Below are positions 6,774 to 14,100 of a stretch of 21,324 bases of DNA, piece by piece. The stretch is taken from positions 6,260 to 27,583 of the forward strand of contig CALZHS010000011.1 in assembly GCA_945787265.1 (NCBI GenBank), in the 5' to 3' direction. The first letter of the stretch is position 1. Every line of letters begins with the position of its first letter. Below the pieces are notes generated by a model. The model did no database searches and had not been told where the DNA came from. It saw nothing but the letters and a program-made list of their open reading frames with translations. Made by a program: the position numbers and the translations under genes. Source of the stretch: an uncultured Gammaproteobacteria bacterium. GTDB lineage: Bacteria; Pseudomonadota; Gammaproteobacteria; GCA-001735895.

Positions 6774-7008
6774 CAAGGTCTTCGAAGGGAACGGTTTGCT
6801 GCAGGCCGTTTTGTTCGATTAATTGTTCGACACGCAGTTCGGCATTGGCAAGCGTATCCTGACAAGTCTTTGCGAGCTTGATACCCTTTTCAAATTGCTC
6901 GAGCGACTCTTCCAGTCCCAGTTCACCGGACTCCATGTTGCCGACGATTTTTTCCAGGTGCTGCAGTGATTTTTCAAAATCTTTGAGTTTGTCTTTGTTT
7001 TCAGCCAT
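6763..7008 (-). CDS. xseB: Exodeoxyribonuclease VII small subunit
   Basis: An 81-residue, charged, helical protein of typical XseB length. The hallmark pattern is FEKSLQHLEKIVGNMESGEL, then LEESLEQFEKGIKLAKTCQ, and a terminal acidic tail FEDLDED. XseB assembles with XseA to form exonuclease VII, which degrades single-stranded DNA from both ends; xseA is not in the window. The start ATG at 7006-7008 has only a weak Shine-Dalgarno-like GAG, 27 bp after the radA stop. The stop overlaps the ispA start by 11 bp. Confidence 0.95.
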   Translation of the reverse strand: MAENKDKLKDFEKSLQHLEKIVGNMESGELGLEESLEQFEKGIKLAKTCQDTLANAELRVEQLIEQNGLQQTVPFEDLDED

Positions 7009-7035
7009 GTTATTGCTCGCATTCGAATCAGCGCA

Positions 7036-8461
7036 TTATAGAGTATCCAGCGTATCAGCTAAATGACTGACCGGTATTAACTTCAGGTTTTCAAACATCC
7101 CGCTTTTCGGCATGTTGGCCTGTGGAATGATTGCGGTCCTGAATCCATGCTTACTGGCCTCGCGCAGGCGCTCCTCGCCATTGGGCACGGGCCTGATTTC
7201 ACCGGATAAACCGACTTCTCCAAAGACCAGTGAGTGTCGTTCCAGGGGGCGATCACGGTAACTGGATAATATCGCAAGCAAGATGGCAAGATCGGCTGCC
7301 GTTTCGGCGATGCGTACGCCCCCCACGGCATTGATAAATACATCCTGGTCAAACAGTGGAACACTGCCGTGACGCTGCAAAATGGCGATCAGCATTGCCA
7401 GTCGATTTGACTCGAGGCCGACGCTGAGTCGCCGTGGCTGACCACCGTGGCATTCACTGACCAATGCCTGAATTTCGACCAGGAAAGGTCGCGTGCCCTC
7501 GCGCGACACCATGATTACGCTGCCCGATACGGGCTGATCGTGCTGGGCCAGGAATATCGCCGATGGGTTACTGACCGGCTTCAAGCCTTCATCAGTCATG
7601 GCGAAGATACCCAGTTCGTTGACCGCGCCAAAGCGATTCTTGACCGCGCGAATCACGCGGTAGCGTGTCGAAGCATCGCCTTCAAAGTAGAGCACGGTAT
7701 CGACCATGTGCTCCAGTACCCGCGGCCCGGCAAGCTGACCTTCCTTGGTTACGTGACCGACCAGTACAATGGCGACATTGGACTGCTTGGCAAACCTTAC
7801 CAGCATGGCGGTACTCTCCCTGACCTGGCTGACCGAACCTGGCGCCGATTGCAGGCTGCTGCTAAATATTGTCTGGATCGAATCGATGACCATGACCGCG
7901 GGCTTGATCGTGCCGGCCTGCAGGATGATTTCCTCGACACAGGTCGAGCTGAGTAATTTCATGTTGTCGGCCGGGATACGCAGACGACCGGCGCGCAAGC
8001 TGATCTGCTGAGCTGAGTAATTTCATGTTGTCGGCCGGGATACGCAGACGACCGGCGCGCAAGCTGATCTGCTGAGGAGACTCTTCGCCGGTCACGTACA
8101 GCGCTTCGTGATCCTGGCTGATGAGGCTCAGGCATTGTAATAAGATTGTAGACTTGCCGATTCCCGGATCTCCACCGAGCAGCACGACTGAGCCTTCTAC
8201 CAGGCCCCCACCCAGTACGCGGTCGAGTTCATCGATCTGGGTGCTGAATCGAGGTGTTTCGCTGACTGGAACCTGGTTCAGGGAGATCACTTCGGCGCCC
8301 CCGGCAACACCGTGCCAGCTGGCCCTGTTTCCAGGGCTCGACGGCACGACCGGTATCTCCTCGATACTGTTCCAGCTTTTACAGTCAGGACATTGCCCTG
8401 ACCATTTGGGTAATGCGGTAGCGCATTCCCGACACTGAAACATTGGATTATGCCTAGCCAT
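7036..8461 (-). pseudogene. radA: radA, DNA repair protein RadA, frameshifted by a tandem duplication
   Basis: RadA is a RecA-like, Lon-related ATPase that drives branch migration in recombinational repair. The N-terminal part (8461 downward) has the zinc finger FQCRECATALPKWSGQCPDC, Walker A GGDPGIGKST and LYVTGEESPQQI. The C-terminal part (to the TAA at 7036-7038) has VIDSIQTIF, the RadA signature KNRFGAVNELG and the Lon-like domain with VFGEVGLSGEIRP. The two parts are in different frames because 64 bp are exactly repeated in tandem (7946-8073); 64 is not a multiple of three. The upstream frame runs out at 7862-7864 after about 150 native residues. Deleting one copy gives 454 codons, 453 residues, matching a normal RadA (E. 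coli 460). No other lesion is visible, so the change is recent or an assembly artefact. The start overlaps corB by 8 bp. Confidence 0.93.
7946..8076. repeat. Exact 64-bp tandem duplication inside radA
   Basis: Copy 1 is 7946-8009 and copy 2 is 8010-8073; both begin GAGCTGAGTAATTTCATG. The identity continues for three more bases (GAG, 8074-8076), so GAG occurs at both borders and in the middle, the microhomology expected of replication slippage or short-homology duplication. The repeated segment encodes the region after EESPQQIS (RAGRLRIPADNMKLLSS), which therefore appears twice, the second time in another frame. Confidence 0.97.
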
Positions 8462-9755
8462 CGGACGATGGCTCGGGCTGCATGTCGGTCGGATCCTGAT
8501 CGAGCGTTATGGAGATACGGGCGGTTTTAACCATGTTGTTTTTAACCTGCATGATTTCGATCGGGTAATCGTTTATTTTCAAACCGGTGCCCGCTTCGGG
8601 AATGAATTCCATGTGCTCCAGAATCAATCCGTTCAGGGTTCGAGGGCCCTCGGTCGGCAGGTCAATTTCCAGCTGCCGGTTGATGTCACGGATATGAGTC
8701 GATCCATCGATCAGAAAACTGCCGTCGACATCCCGGAAAAAATCCTGGTGCATGGCGCTGGGATCGGTGGTGAACTCGCCGACGATTTCTTCGAGGATAT
8801 CCTCTATCGCAACTAGCCCCTGGATATCACCGAACTCATCAACAACAAACCCGATGCGCCGCTTGTTCTTGCGAAAATTGAGGAGTTGTGTCGTCAGCGC
8901 CGTTCCTTCCGGTATGAAATATCCATCGCGGGTCAGGTCGACCAGGCTCTCCGCATCAAACTCGTCCTTCAACAGCAGCGGAAGAATTTTACGCATTAAC
9001 GCGATACCGACCAGGTTGTCGATGTTTCCCGAGTAAATGGGAATGCGCGTATAAGACAGGTTGGTGATGAGCTTAAGCGTTTCATGCCAGTCATCTTCGA
9101 GATCGATACCGATGATTTCGCTGCGCGGCACCATGATGTCGTCCACGGTCACCTTTTCCAGGTCAAGAATACTGAGCAGCATATCCCGGTGTGAATCCGG
9201 AATCAGGCCGCTGGTTTCATTCACTGCAACCCGTAATTCTGCCGAGGTGAGCGCGTCGCCATCGGATTCCCTGCCGGATAACATAAACAGTCTCAGGACC
9301 AGTTTCGCGAGCCAGTCGATAATCGCGACCACGGGGTAGGCTATCTTTGATAGTGGCTGGTACACGTAGGCCGCTGGAAATGCTATTTTCTCGGGCCTGG
9401 TCGCCGCCAGGGTCTTCGGTGTTACCTCGGCAAACAGCAGCAATACCAGCGTTAAAACACCTGCCGCAATCGCGATACCCGCCTCGCCGTACAGGCGATA
9501 TCCGATATAGGTCGCCAGTTGGGTAATCAGAATATTGATAAAATTATTGCCCAGCAGTATTAACGTGATGAGCTTGTCGGGTTTTTTCAACAACGCTACA
9601 GCGCGGATTGCGCCACCGTGATTTTTGGCAGCCAGGTGCTTGAGGCGATAACGATTCAGGCTCATCAACCCGGTTTCCGAACCGGAAAAAAAGCCGGATA
9701 GCAGGATCAGTGCAACGAATGCGATGAACAGCCAGTATAAGGGGATTTCGTTCAA
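8454..9755 (-). CDS. corB: CNNM/CBS-domain membrane protein, CorB (YfjD) type
   Basis: A 433-residue inner-membrane protein in three parts. Residues 1-190 form the DUF21/CNNM membrane region with FFSGSETGLMSLNRYRLKHL (22-41) and LGNNFINILIT. The middle (about 205-330) holds two CBS motifs with VDDIMVPRSEI and VVDEFGDIQGLVAIEDILEE. The end (about 345-425) is the CorC_HlyC domain. The closest named homologue by pattern is E. coli CorB/YfjD, linked to Mg2+ and Co2+ handling; the family includes Mg2+ transporters. The start is TTG (9753-9755), directly after an in-frame stop, and places FSGSETG at the usual distance from the N-terminus, so I accept it although no Shine-Dalgarno is evident. It is 19 bp after ypjD, its usual neighbour, and overlaps radA by 8 bp. 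Confidence 0.9.
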   Translation of the reverse strand: MNEIPLYWLFIAFVALILLSGFFSGSETGLMSLNRYRLKHLAAKNHGGAIRAVALLKKPDKLITLILLGNNFINILITQLATYIGYRLYGEAGIAIAAGVLTLVLLLFAEVTPKTLAATRPEKIAFPAAYVYQPLSKIAYPVVAIIDWLAKLVLRLFMLSGRESDGDALTSAELRVAVNETSGLIPDSHRDMLLSILDLEKVTVDDIMVPRSEIIGIDLEDDWHETLKLITNLSYTRIPIYSGNIDNLVGIALMRKILPLLLKDEFDAESLVDLTRDGYFIPEGTALTTQLLNFRKNKRRIGFVVDEFGDIQGLVAIEDILEEIVGEFTTDPSAMHQDFFRDVDGSFLIDGSTHIRDINRQLEIDLPTEGPRTLNGLILEHMEFIPEAGTGLKINDYPIEIMQVKNNMVKTARISITLDQDPTDMQPEPSSDG

Positions 9756-9774
9756 CTAGGAATGTCGTGGAAAT

Positions 9775-10563
9775 TTAAAGGATAAACTCAAGCACCAGCT
9801 TGCTGCCGAAAAATGCAAGCATCAGGAATGCAAATGCCGACAGGGTCCAGCGAATCGCGGTTTTACCGCGCCAGCCAAACCTAAAACGGCCAAACAGTAG
9901 AATCCCGAGAATGACCCAGCCGATAATCGATAACACGGTCTTGTGGACCAGGTGCTGCGCAAATATATCTTCCAGGTAGATGAAACCGGTTAACAATGAA
10001 GCGCTGAGGCAGATGAAGCCGAAGCCGAGAAACTGGAACAGCAGGGTCTCCATATCATGCAAGGGTGGCAAATGACGGATGAAGCCACCGGGATGGTGTT
10101 GCCGAATCGAGTGATCCTGGTAGGCCAGTAGTGCCGCCTGGAAGGCACCCAGCGTTATCAGGCTGTAGGCGATTACCGACACCATGATGTGTCCCTTGAT
10201 TTCGCTGTCACTGATAATTATTAGATGATCGGCAAAATGCAGGCTGGCGATCATGCCGGCGCATCCGCTGATTGGAAACACAACGATTCCGAGGCTTTCG
10301 ATACGACGGTAAATGCTGCTCAATATTATCTGGATCGAGATCAGCCATCCGATCAGCGAAAAAGCGGCGAAAAAGCCGAGATTAAGACCTTGCGACAGAA
10401 TAATTATTTCGTTCATTGCCACTGCTTGCAGCAGCATCGCGAGGACGGCGGGTGACAGCGCAACCCAGCGTTGGTGTTGCTCGGTACCCAGCTGTTTGAA
10501 AATTAAAAAAGCAGACAAGCAATAGAAAAAGACGGCGAGCGCGCTTGCGGTGATGGGCGACAT
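9775..10563 (-). CDS. ypjD: CcsA-related inner-membrane protein, YpjD type
   Basis: A 262-residue integral membrane protein with about eight hydrophobic helices, including MSPITASALAVFFYCLSAFL at the start, and GHIMVSVIAYSLITLGAFQA and HKTVLSIIGWVILGILLFGR later. Conserved histidines sit at the loop-facing ends of helices (GHIMVS, HKTVLS). This is the cytochrome c assembly (CcsA/CcmF-like) fold, in the YpjD branch that sits between ffh and corB in E. coli and relatives. The precise role of YpjD is not established; haem handling is inferred from the family. The ATG at 10561-10563 leads the minus-strand operon ypjD-corB-radA-xseB-ispA. Its promoter should lie in 10564-10846, but I could not identify it. 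Confidence 0.85.
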   Translation of the reverse strand: MSPITASALAVFFYCLSAFLIFKQLGTEQHQRWVALSPAVLAMLLQAVAMNEIIILSQGLNLGFFAAFSLIGWLISIQIILSSIYRRIESLGIVVFPISGCAGMIASLHFADHLIIISDSEIKGHIMVSVIAYSLITLGAFQAALLAYQDHSIRQHHPGGFIRHLPPLHDMETLLFQFLGFGFICLSASLLTGFIYLEDIFAQHLVHKTVLSIIGWVILGILLFGRFRFGWRGKTAIRWTLSAFAFLMLAFFGSKLVLEFIL

Positions 10564-10660
10564 GGTTTTCGATCAGTAGCTCAAGATTGAAGTGTAACTG
10601 AAAATCATGATGGCCGCACTAGCGTGCAATGCATATTCAGAGTAATAAATGGGTTCGGAT

Positions 10661-10683
10661 ATCACGGGTTGCTGTGATTTTTT
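10661..10683 (+). terminator. Orphan intrinsic-terminator-like hairpin, plus strand
   Basis: ATCACGG (10661-10667), loop GTTG, CTGTGAT (10672-10678) form a 7-bp stem with one G-U pair, followed by a run of six T (10678-10683). It points along the plus strand, but no plus-strand gene lies upstream, since ypjD runs the other way. It might end a short unannotated transcript or be an attenuator in a longer leader of the downstream gene. The stem is weak. Confidence 0.35.
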
Positions 10684-10758
10684 ACGCGATGCCTGCTGAC
10701 AGCACCCTGATTTTTACTGACCCCGGAGATTGCCATCTGCTCCCGGAGCGAAAATAAT

Positions 10759-10788
10759 TTCACAATTTCGGTCTCTGTTTGCTATAAA
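10759..10788 (+). promoter_or_regulatory. Candidate promoter for the phosphodiesterase-like gene
   Basis: TTCACA (10759-10764) and TATAAA (10783-10788) are each 5 of 6 matches to sigma-70 boxes with an 18-nt spacer, about 60 nt before the start codon at 10847. The rest of the 283-bp divergent gap 10564-10846 contains the orphan terminator-like hairpin and nothing else I can support. Confidence 0.45.
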
Positions 10789-10846
10789 TTCTGCTGTGAA
10801 GCGGGATGTTTCACCTTCGTTATTCTTAGACGATTAATCGAACTTC

Positions 10847-11611
10847 ATGCAAATTAAAATACTGGGCTGGGCGGGTGGAATCGGCGCAAACCTGCGAACG
10901 ACTTCCTTCCTGATAGATGACGATTTGTTAATTGATGCCGGGACTGGTCTGGGCGATCTGCCGCTCAACCAGATGACCGGTATTCGCCGCATCTTTCTGA
11001 CACATTCGCACATGGATCATATCGTTGGATTGCCATTGCTCGCGGACAGTATGTACGGCATCCACGACGAACCCGTTGTGGTTTATGCGCAGGAAAAAAC
11101 CATCGAGGCCTTGAAGTCGCATGTTTTCAACTGGATCATCTGGCCAGATTTTTCCGAGTTGCCATCGAAGGAGAATCCCTCGATCAGGTTCGAGGTCATG
11201 AATCCGGGCGACAAGGTAAACATCAGGTCTCGCGAAATCGAGATGATCGAAGTTAACCACACGGTCCCTGGCGTCGGTTTTTGCCTTTCGGACGATCAAG
11301 CCACCGTTGCCTTTAGCGGCGATACCACGACCAATGATAATCTCTGGGATGTACTGAATGGCTACAACCATGTCGACCTGTTGTTTGTCGAGGCTGCGTT
11401 TCCGGATAATGACCTGGAAATCAGCAAGATTTCCAAGCATTACTGTCCCAGGCTATTGGGTGAGGATGTTTTAAAAATGAAACATCGCCCCGATATATGG
11501 CTGACACATTTCAAACCGGGTGACGAAGAACTGATTTACCAGGAATGTGTCGACGCAATGCCCGATTTCAATGTGCACCAGCTGAAAGGCGGTGAGATTT
11601 TCAAATTCTGA
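10847..11611 (+). CDS. Metallo-beta-lactamase-fold hydrolase resembling class II cyclic-nucleotide phosphodiesterase or RNase Z
   Basis: A 254-residue cytoplasmic protein with the motif THSHMDHIVGLPLLADS (H53, H55, D57, H58). Further metal-ligand candidates are VNHTVPG, AFSGDTTTN and LTHFKPGD. The HxHxDH motif followed by IxGLPLLxDS is close to the class II 3',5'-cyclic-nucleotide phosphodiesterase pattern, where Leu is usual in place of Met56. The RNase Z and arylsulfatase-like branches of the same fold are alternatives, and the long exosite arm of RNase Z is not evident. Substrate is therefore open. The gene sits alone between ypjD and ffh, an insertion relative to the E. coli order in which ypjD and ffh are divergent neighbours. 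It has a candidate promoter of its own and is 60 bp ahead of ffh. Confidence 0.75.
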   Translation: MQIKILGWAGGIGANLRTTSFLIDDDLLIDAGTGLGDLPLNQMTGIRRIFLTHSHMDHIVGLPLLADSMYGIHDEPVVVYAQEKTIEALKSHVFNWIIWPDFSELPSKENPSIRFEVMNPGDKVNIRSREIEMIEVNHTVPGVGFCLSDDQATVAFSGDTTTNDNLWDVLNGYNHVDLLFVEAAFPDNDLEISKISKHYCPRLLGEDVLKMKHRPDIWLTHFKPGDEELIYQECVDAMPDFNVHQLKGGEIFKF

Positions 11612-11632
11612 CGGGTTTCCAAATAAATCCGC

Positions 11633-11641
11633 TGGTATAAT
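11633..11641 (+). promoter_or_regulatory. Extended -10 promoter of ffh
   Basis: TGGTATAAT (11633-11641) is a perfect extended -10 element (TG, one base, TATAAT), 30 bp before the ffh start. No good -35 is present at the right distance, which is normal for extended -10 promoters. The predicted transcript would start near 11648, leaving about 24 nt that include the GAGG Shine-Dalgarno. Confidence 0.6.
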
Positions 11642-11671
11642 CCGGCCTTTTCATAGCCCCGAGGCCGCCCG

Positions 11672-13039
11672 ATGTTCGAGAACCTGACCGACCGTTTATC
11701 CAGAACGCTGCAAAATCTGCGCGGCCAGGGGCGTCTCACTGAAGATAATATCGGGGATAGCCTGCGCGAGGTCCGCATGGCATTGCTCGAGGCCGATGTG
11801 GCACTTCCGGTCGTCAAGGAGTTTATCGAGGCGGTACGGGTCAAGGCACTGGGCCAGGACGTTATCTCGAGCATCTCGCCCGGGCAGGCGTTGATCAAGG
11901 TTGTTAACGACGAGCTGGTCTCGATAATGGGTGAATCCCAGTCGGTTATTGATCTGAATCATAAACCGCCCGTGGTGGTATTGATGGCGGGACTGCAGGG
12001 AGCGGGTAAGACCACGACCGCGGCTAAACTTGCACGCCGCTTGAAAGAGGTCGAGAAAAAGTCGGTGATGGTAGCGAGTGCCGACGTTTACCGTCCCGCA
12101 GCGATCGAACAGCTGAAAACACTTGCGGCAGAAGTCGATGCTGAATTTCATCCTAGCAGCAGCACACAGAAACCGGTCGCAATCGCGCAGGATGCGGTTT
12201 CTGCGGCTACCACCTCCGGTGTCGACGTACTAATTCTCGACACCGCGGGACGACTGGCCATCGATGCGCAAATGATGGATGAAATTCGGGCTATCCATGA
12301 TGCGGTGGACCCGACCGAAACCCTGTTTGTCGTCGACAGCATGACCGGACAGGATGCTGCCAATACCGCTAAAGCCTTTAATGACGCCTTGCCGCTGAGC
12401 GGGGTTGTGCTTACCAAGATCGATGGTGATGCGCGTGGCGGTGCAGCCCTTTCGGTCCGGTTCATTACCGGCAAGCCGATCAAATTTATCGGCTCCGGCG
12501 AGAAAACGGATGCGCTGGAAGTATTTCATCCGGATCGTATTGCCTCTCGCATTCTCGGCATGGGAGACATCCTGTCGCTGGTGGAGCAGGCGCAGGAAAA
12601 GGTTGACCAGGAAAAAGCGGAGAAACTGGCACGTAAAGTCAAGAAAGGCAGGGGATTTGACCTTGAGGACCTGCGCGATCAATTTACCCAGATGGAAAAA
12701 ATGGGCGGACTGGGAAACCTGATCGACAAGCTACCGGGAATGGGCGCCGGCATGACGCAGGCGATGCAGAATCCACAGCATTCCAGGCAGATGAAACGCA
12801 TGGTCGCGATCATCGATTCGATGACTCCGCTGGAGCGGCGCCGGCCGGACGTGATCAATGGTTCCCGCAAGCGCAGGGTTGCGCAGGGATCGGGAACCCA
12901 GATCCAGGATGTCAACCGCCTGCTTAAGCAGCATAAACAAATGCAGCGCATGATGAAAAAGATGGGTAGCAAGGGCGGCATGGCCAACATGATGCGGGGA
13001 ATGAAAGGCAGGCTTCCGCCCGGTGGAATGCCCTTTTAA
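11672..13039 (+). CDS. ffh: Signal recognition particle protein Ffh
   Basis: A 455-residue SRP GTPase that, with 4.5S RNA and FtsY, delivers nascent inner-membrane proteins to the translocon. The N domain begins MFENLTDRLSRTLQNLRGQG with ALLEADVALPVV. The G domain has P-loop GLQGAGKTTT (about 109-118), DVYRPAAIEQL, DTAGRL, TKIDGDARGGAAL and FIGSGEKTD. The C-terminal M domain is methionine-rich, with SRKRRVAQGSGTQIQDVNRL followed by MMKKMGSKGGMANMMRGMKG, the RNA- and signal-sequence-binding part. Length and ending are normal. A GAGG Shine-Dalgarno precedes the ATG by 7 nt. No 4.5S RNA gene is seen nearby. The last bases of the gene form one arm of a spaced inverted repeat. Confidence 0.98.
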   Translation: MFENLTDRLSRTLQNLRGQGRLTEDNIGDSLREVRMALLEADVALPVVKEFIEAVRVKALGQDVISSISPGQALIKVVNDELVSIMGESQSVIDLNHKPPVVVLMAGLQGAGKTTTAAKLARRLKEVEKKSVMVASADVYRPAAIEQLKTLAAEVDAEFHPSSSTQKPVAIAQDAVSAATTSGVDVLILDTAGRLAIDAQMMDEIRAIHDAVDPTETLFVVDSMTGQDAANTAKAFNDALPLSGVVLTKIDGDARGGAALSVRFITGKPIKFIGSGEKTDALEVFHPDRIASRILGMGDILSLVEQAQEKVDQEKAEKLARKVKKGRGFDLEDLRDQFTQMEKMGGLGNLIDKLPGMGAGMTQAMQNPQHSRQMKRMVAIIDSMTPLERRRPDVINGSRKRRVAQGSGTQIQDVNRLLKQHKQMQRMMKKMGSKGGMANMMRGMKGRLPPGGMPF

Positions 13040-13168
13040 AATCCTGCTTTCTTAACAATAGCCGCATCGGCATCCTGCTCCAACGATCACGTATTACCTG
13101 TGCGCCCACGTCCTGTGTGCGCTGCTTCCCTGCAGTTGCTGAAAAATCACGACTTTAAAAGGGCATTC
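13026..13168. repeat. 15-bp perfect inverted repeat, arms 113 bp apart
   Basis: The left arm GAATGCCCTTTTAAA (13026-13040) overlaps the final codons and stop of ffh; the right arm TTTAAAAGGGCATTC (13154-13168) lies in the gap before rpsP. They are exact reverse complements. The 113 bp between hold no gene I can support. Possible meanings are a long-range hairpin ending the ffh transcript, ends of a decayed element, or gene-end duplication. There is no T-run after the right arm, so it is not a standard intrinsic terminator. Confidence 0.7.
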
Positions 13169-13203
13169 TCGGAAATATCCTCGTAAAAACAGGGCTTTCG
13201 GAC

Positions 13204-13231
13204 TTCACAGGCGGGTTTATTTAGGTACAAT
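13204..13231 (+). promoter_or_regulatory. Candidate promoter of the rpsP operon
   Basis: TTCACA (13204-13209) and TACAAT (13226-13231) are 5 of 6 matches each with a 16-nt spacer. The predicted start near 13238 gives a leader of about 97 nt before rpsP, which contains the hairpin at 13242-13257. The remaining part of the 295-bp gap 13040-13334 holds only the spaced inverted repeat. Confidence 0.5.
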
Positions 13232-13241
13232 ACGCGGTCTT

Positions 13242-13257
13242 CTGACCACGGGGTCAG
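13242..13257 (+). promoter_or_regulatory. Hairpin near the 5' end of the rpsP leader
   Basis: CTGACC, loop ACGG, GGTCAG form a perfect 6-bp stem within a few bases of the predicted transcription start. An alternative pairing uses CCAC (13246-13249) and GTGG (13257-13260). It might stabilise the mRNA or act in control of the ribosomal protein operon; no known leader motif was recognised. Confidence 0.35.
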
Positions 13258-13334
13258 TGGCATACTGTTGTCTGATGGTAGATAGCAGGTGTCCGGGGTC
13301 GATCTTCGGATTCGATTAATATTGGAGATTTTGT

Positions 13335-13586
13335 ATGGTTTCAATTCGATTGGCACGCGGTGGCTCTAAAAGACGCCCGTTTTATCACGTTGTGGTAAGC
13401 GACAGCCGTCGCGCGCGCGATGGCCGCTACATAGAGCGCGTCGGTTTCTTCAATCCCCAGGCCCGTGGCCAGGAGCAGGAGCTGAAACTCGACGATAGTC
13501 GGATCGATTACTGGATTTCCCAGGGTGCGAAGCCCAGCGAGCGCGTCGCCAGTTTGATCAAGGGAGCACGCAAAACTGCGGCTTAG
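13335..13586 (+). CDS. rpsP: 30S ribosomal protein S16
   Basis: An 83-residue protein of standard S16 length and pattern: MVSIRLARGGSKRRPFYHVV, then SDSRRARDGRYIERVGFFNP and a C-terminal half with DYWISQGAKPSERVASLI. S16 binds 16S rRNA and helps assemble the 30S body. GGAG lies 8 nt before the ATG. It is the first gene of the conserved rpsP-rimM-trmD-rplS operon, 6 bp ahead of rimM. Confidence 0.98.
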   Translation: MVSIRLARGGSKRRPFYHVVVSDSRRARDGRYIERVGFFNPQARGQEQELKLDDSRIDYWISQGAKPSERVASLIKGARKTAA

Positions 13587-13592
13587 GCGGGC

Positions 13593-14099
13593 ATGAGCCA
13601 ACACGATGATCTGATCTGTGTTGGGCACATCCTGGGTGCGCAAGGATTAAAAGGCTGGGTCAGGGTGTTTTCGAACACGAGCCCACGCGAGAACATCGTA
13701 AGTTACGGTCCCTGGTATGTCGAACAGGGTAACGAAATCGAAGTGATGTCGGTGACGGGACGCTTGCAGGGCAAGAACGTGGTCGCCAGGCTCGAGGGAG
13801 TCGATGATCGAACCCGGGCCGACGAGTTAACCGGTTGCCGAATTTTCATAAAACCGGAGCAATTACCCAGACTGGATGCCGGGGAATACTACTGGTCTGA
13901 CCTGGTCGGGCTGTCAGTGGAAACGCTGGAGGGTGATCCGCTCGGGGAAGTCGCCTCGATGATGGAAACCGGCGCAGACGATGTGATGGTGTTAAAAGGT
14001 GAGCGCGAGCGCTTGATACCGTTTGTAATGGATCAGATCGTCAGGGAGGTTGACCTGGTAAACCGCCGCCTCGTGGTTGACTGGTCGCCCGAGTACTGA
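13593..14099 (+). CDS. rimM: Ribosome maturation factor RimM
   Basis: A 168-residue protein needed for late assembly of the 30S head; it binds S19. The N-terminal barrel domain has VGHILGAQGLKGWVRVFSNT (about 10-29) and GVDDRTRADELTGCRIFI. The C-terminal PRC-barrel part has YYWSDLVGLSV and ends LIPFVMDQIVREVDLVNRRL. Length is as expected. It lies 6 bp after rpsP, and its TGA ends one base before the trmD ATG. Confidence 0.97.
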   Translation: MSQHDDLICVGHILGAQGLKGWVRVFSNTSPRENIVSYGPWYVEQGNEIEVMSVTGRLQGKNVVARLEGVDDRTRADELTGCRIFIKPEQLPRLDAGEYYWSDLVGLSVETLEGDPLGEVASMMETGADDVMVLKGERERLIPFVMDQIVREVDLVNRRLVVDWSPEY

Positions 14100-14100
14100 G

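Noticed and set aside
7036..8461. Reading the radA region as two separate genes (7862-8461 and 7036-7998)
   Set aside because: The overlap is exactly the 64-bp duplicated segment in two frames; removing one copy gives one complete RadA.
9756..9774. Upstream extension of corB beyond the TTG start
   Set aside because: An in-frame TAG immediately precedes the TTG, and the TTG start already places the GSETG motif at the normal distance.
14077..14100. Earlier in-frame ATG for trmD at 14077
   Set aside because: It adds eight residues with no family match; TrmD proteins begin at the sequence encoded from 14101.
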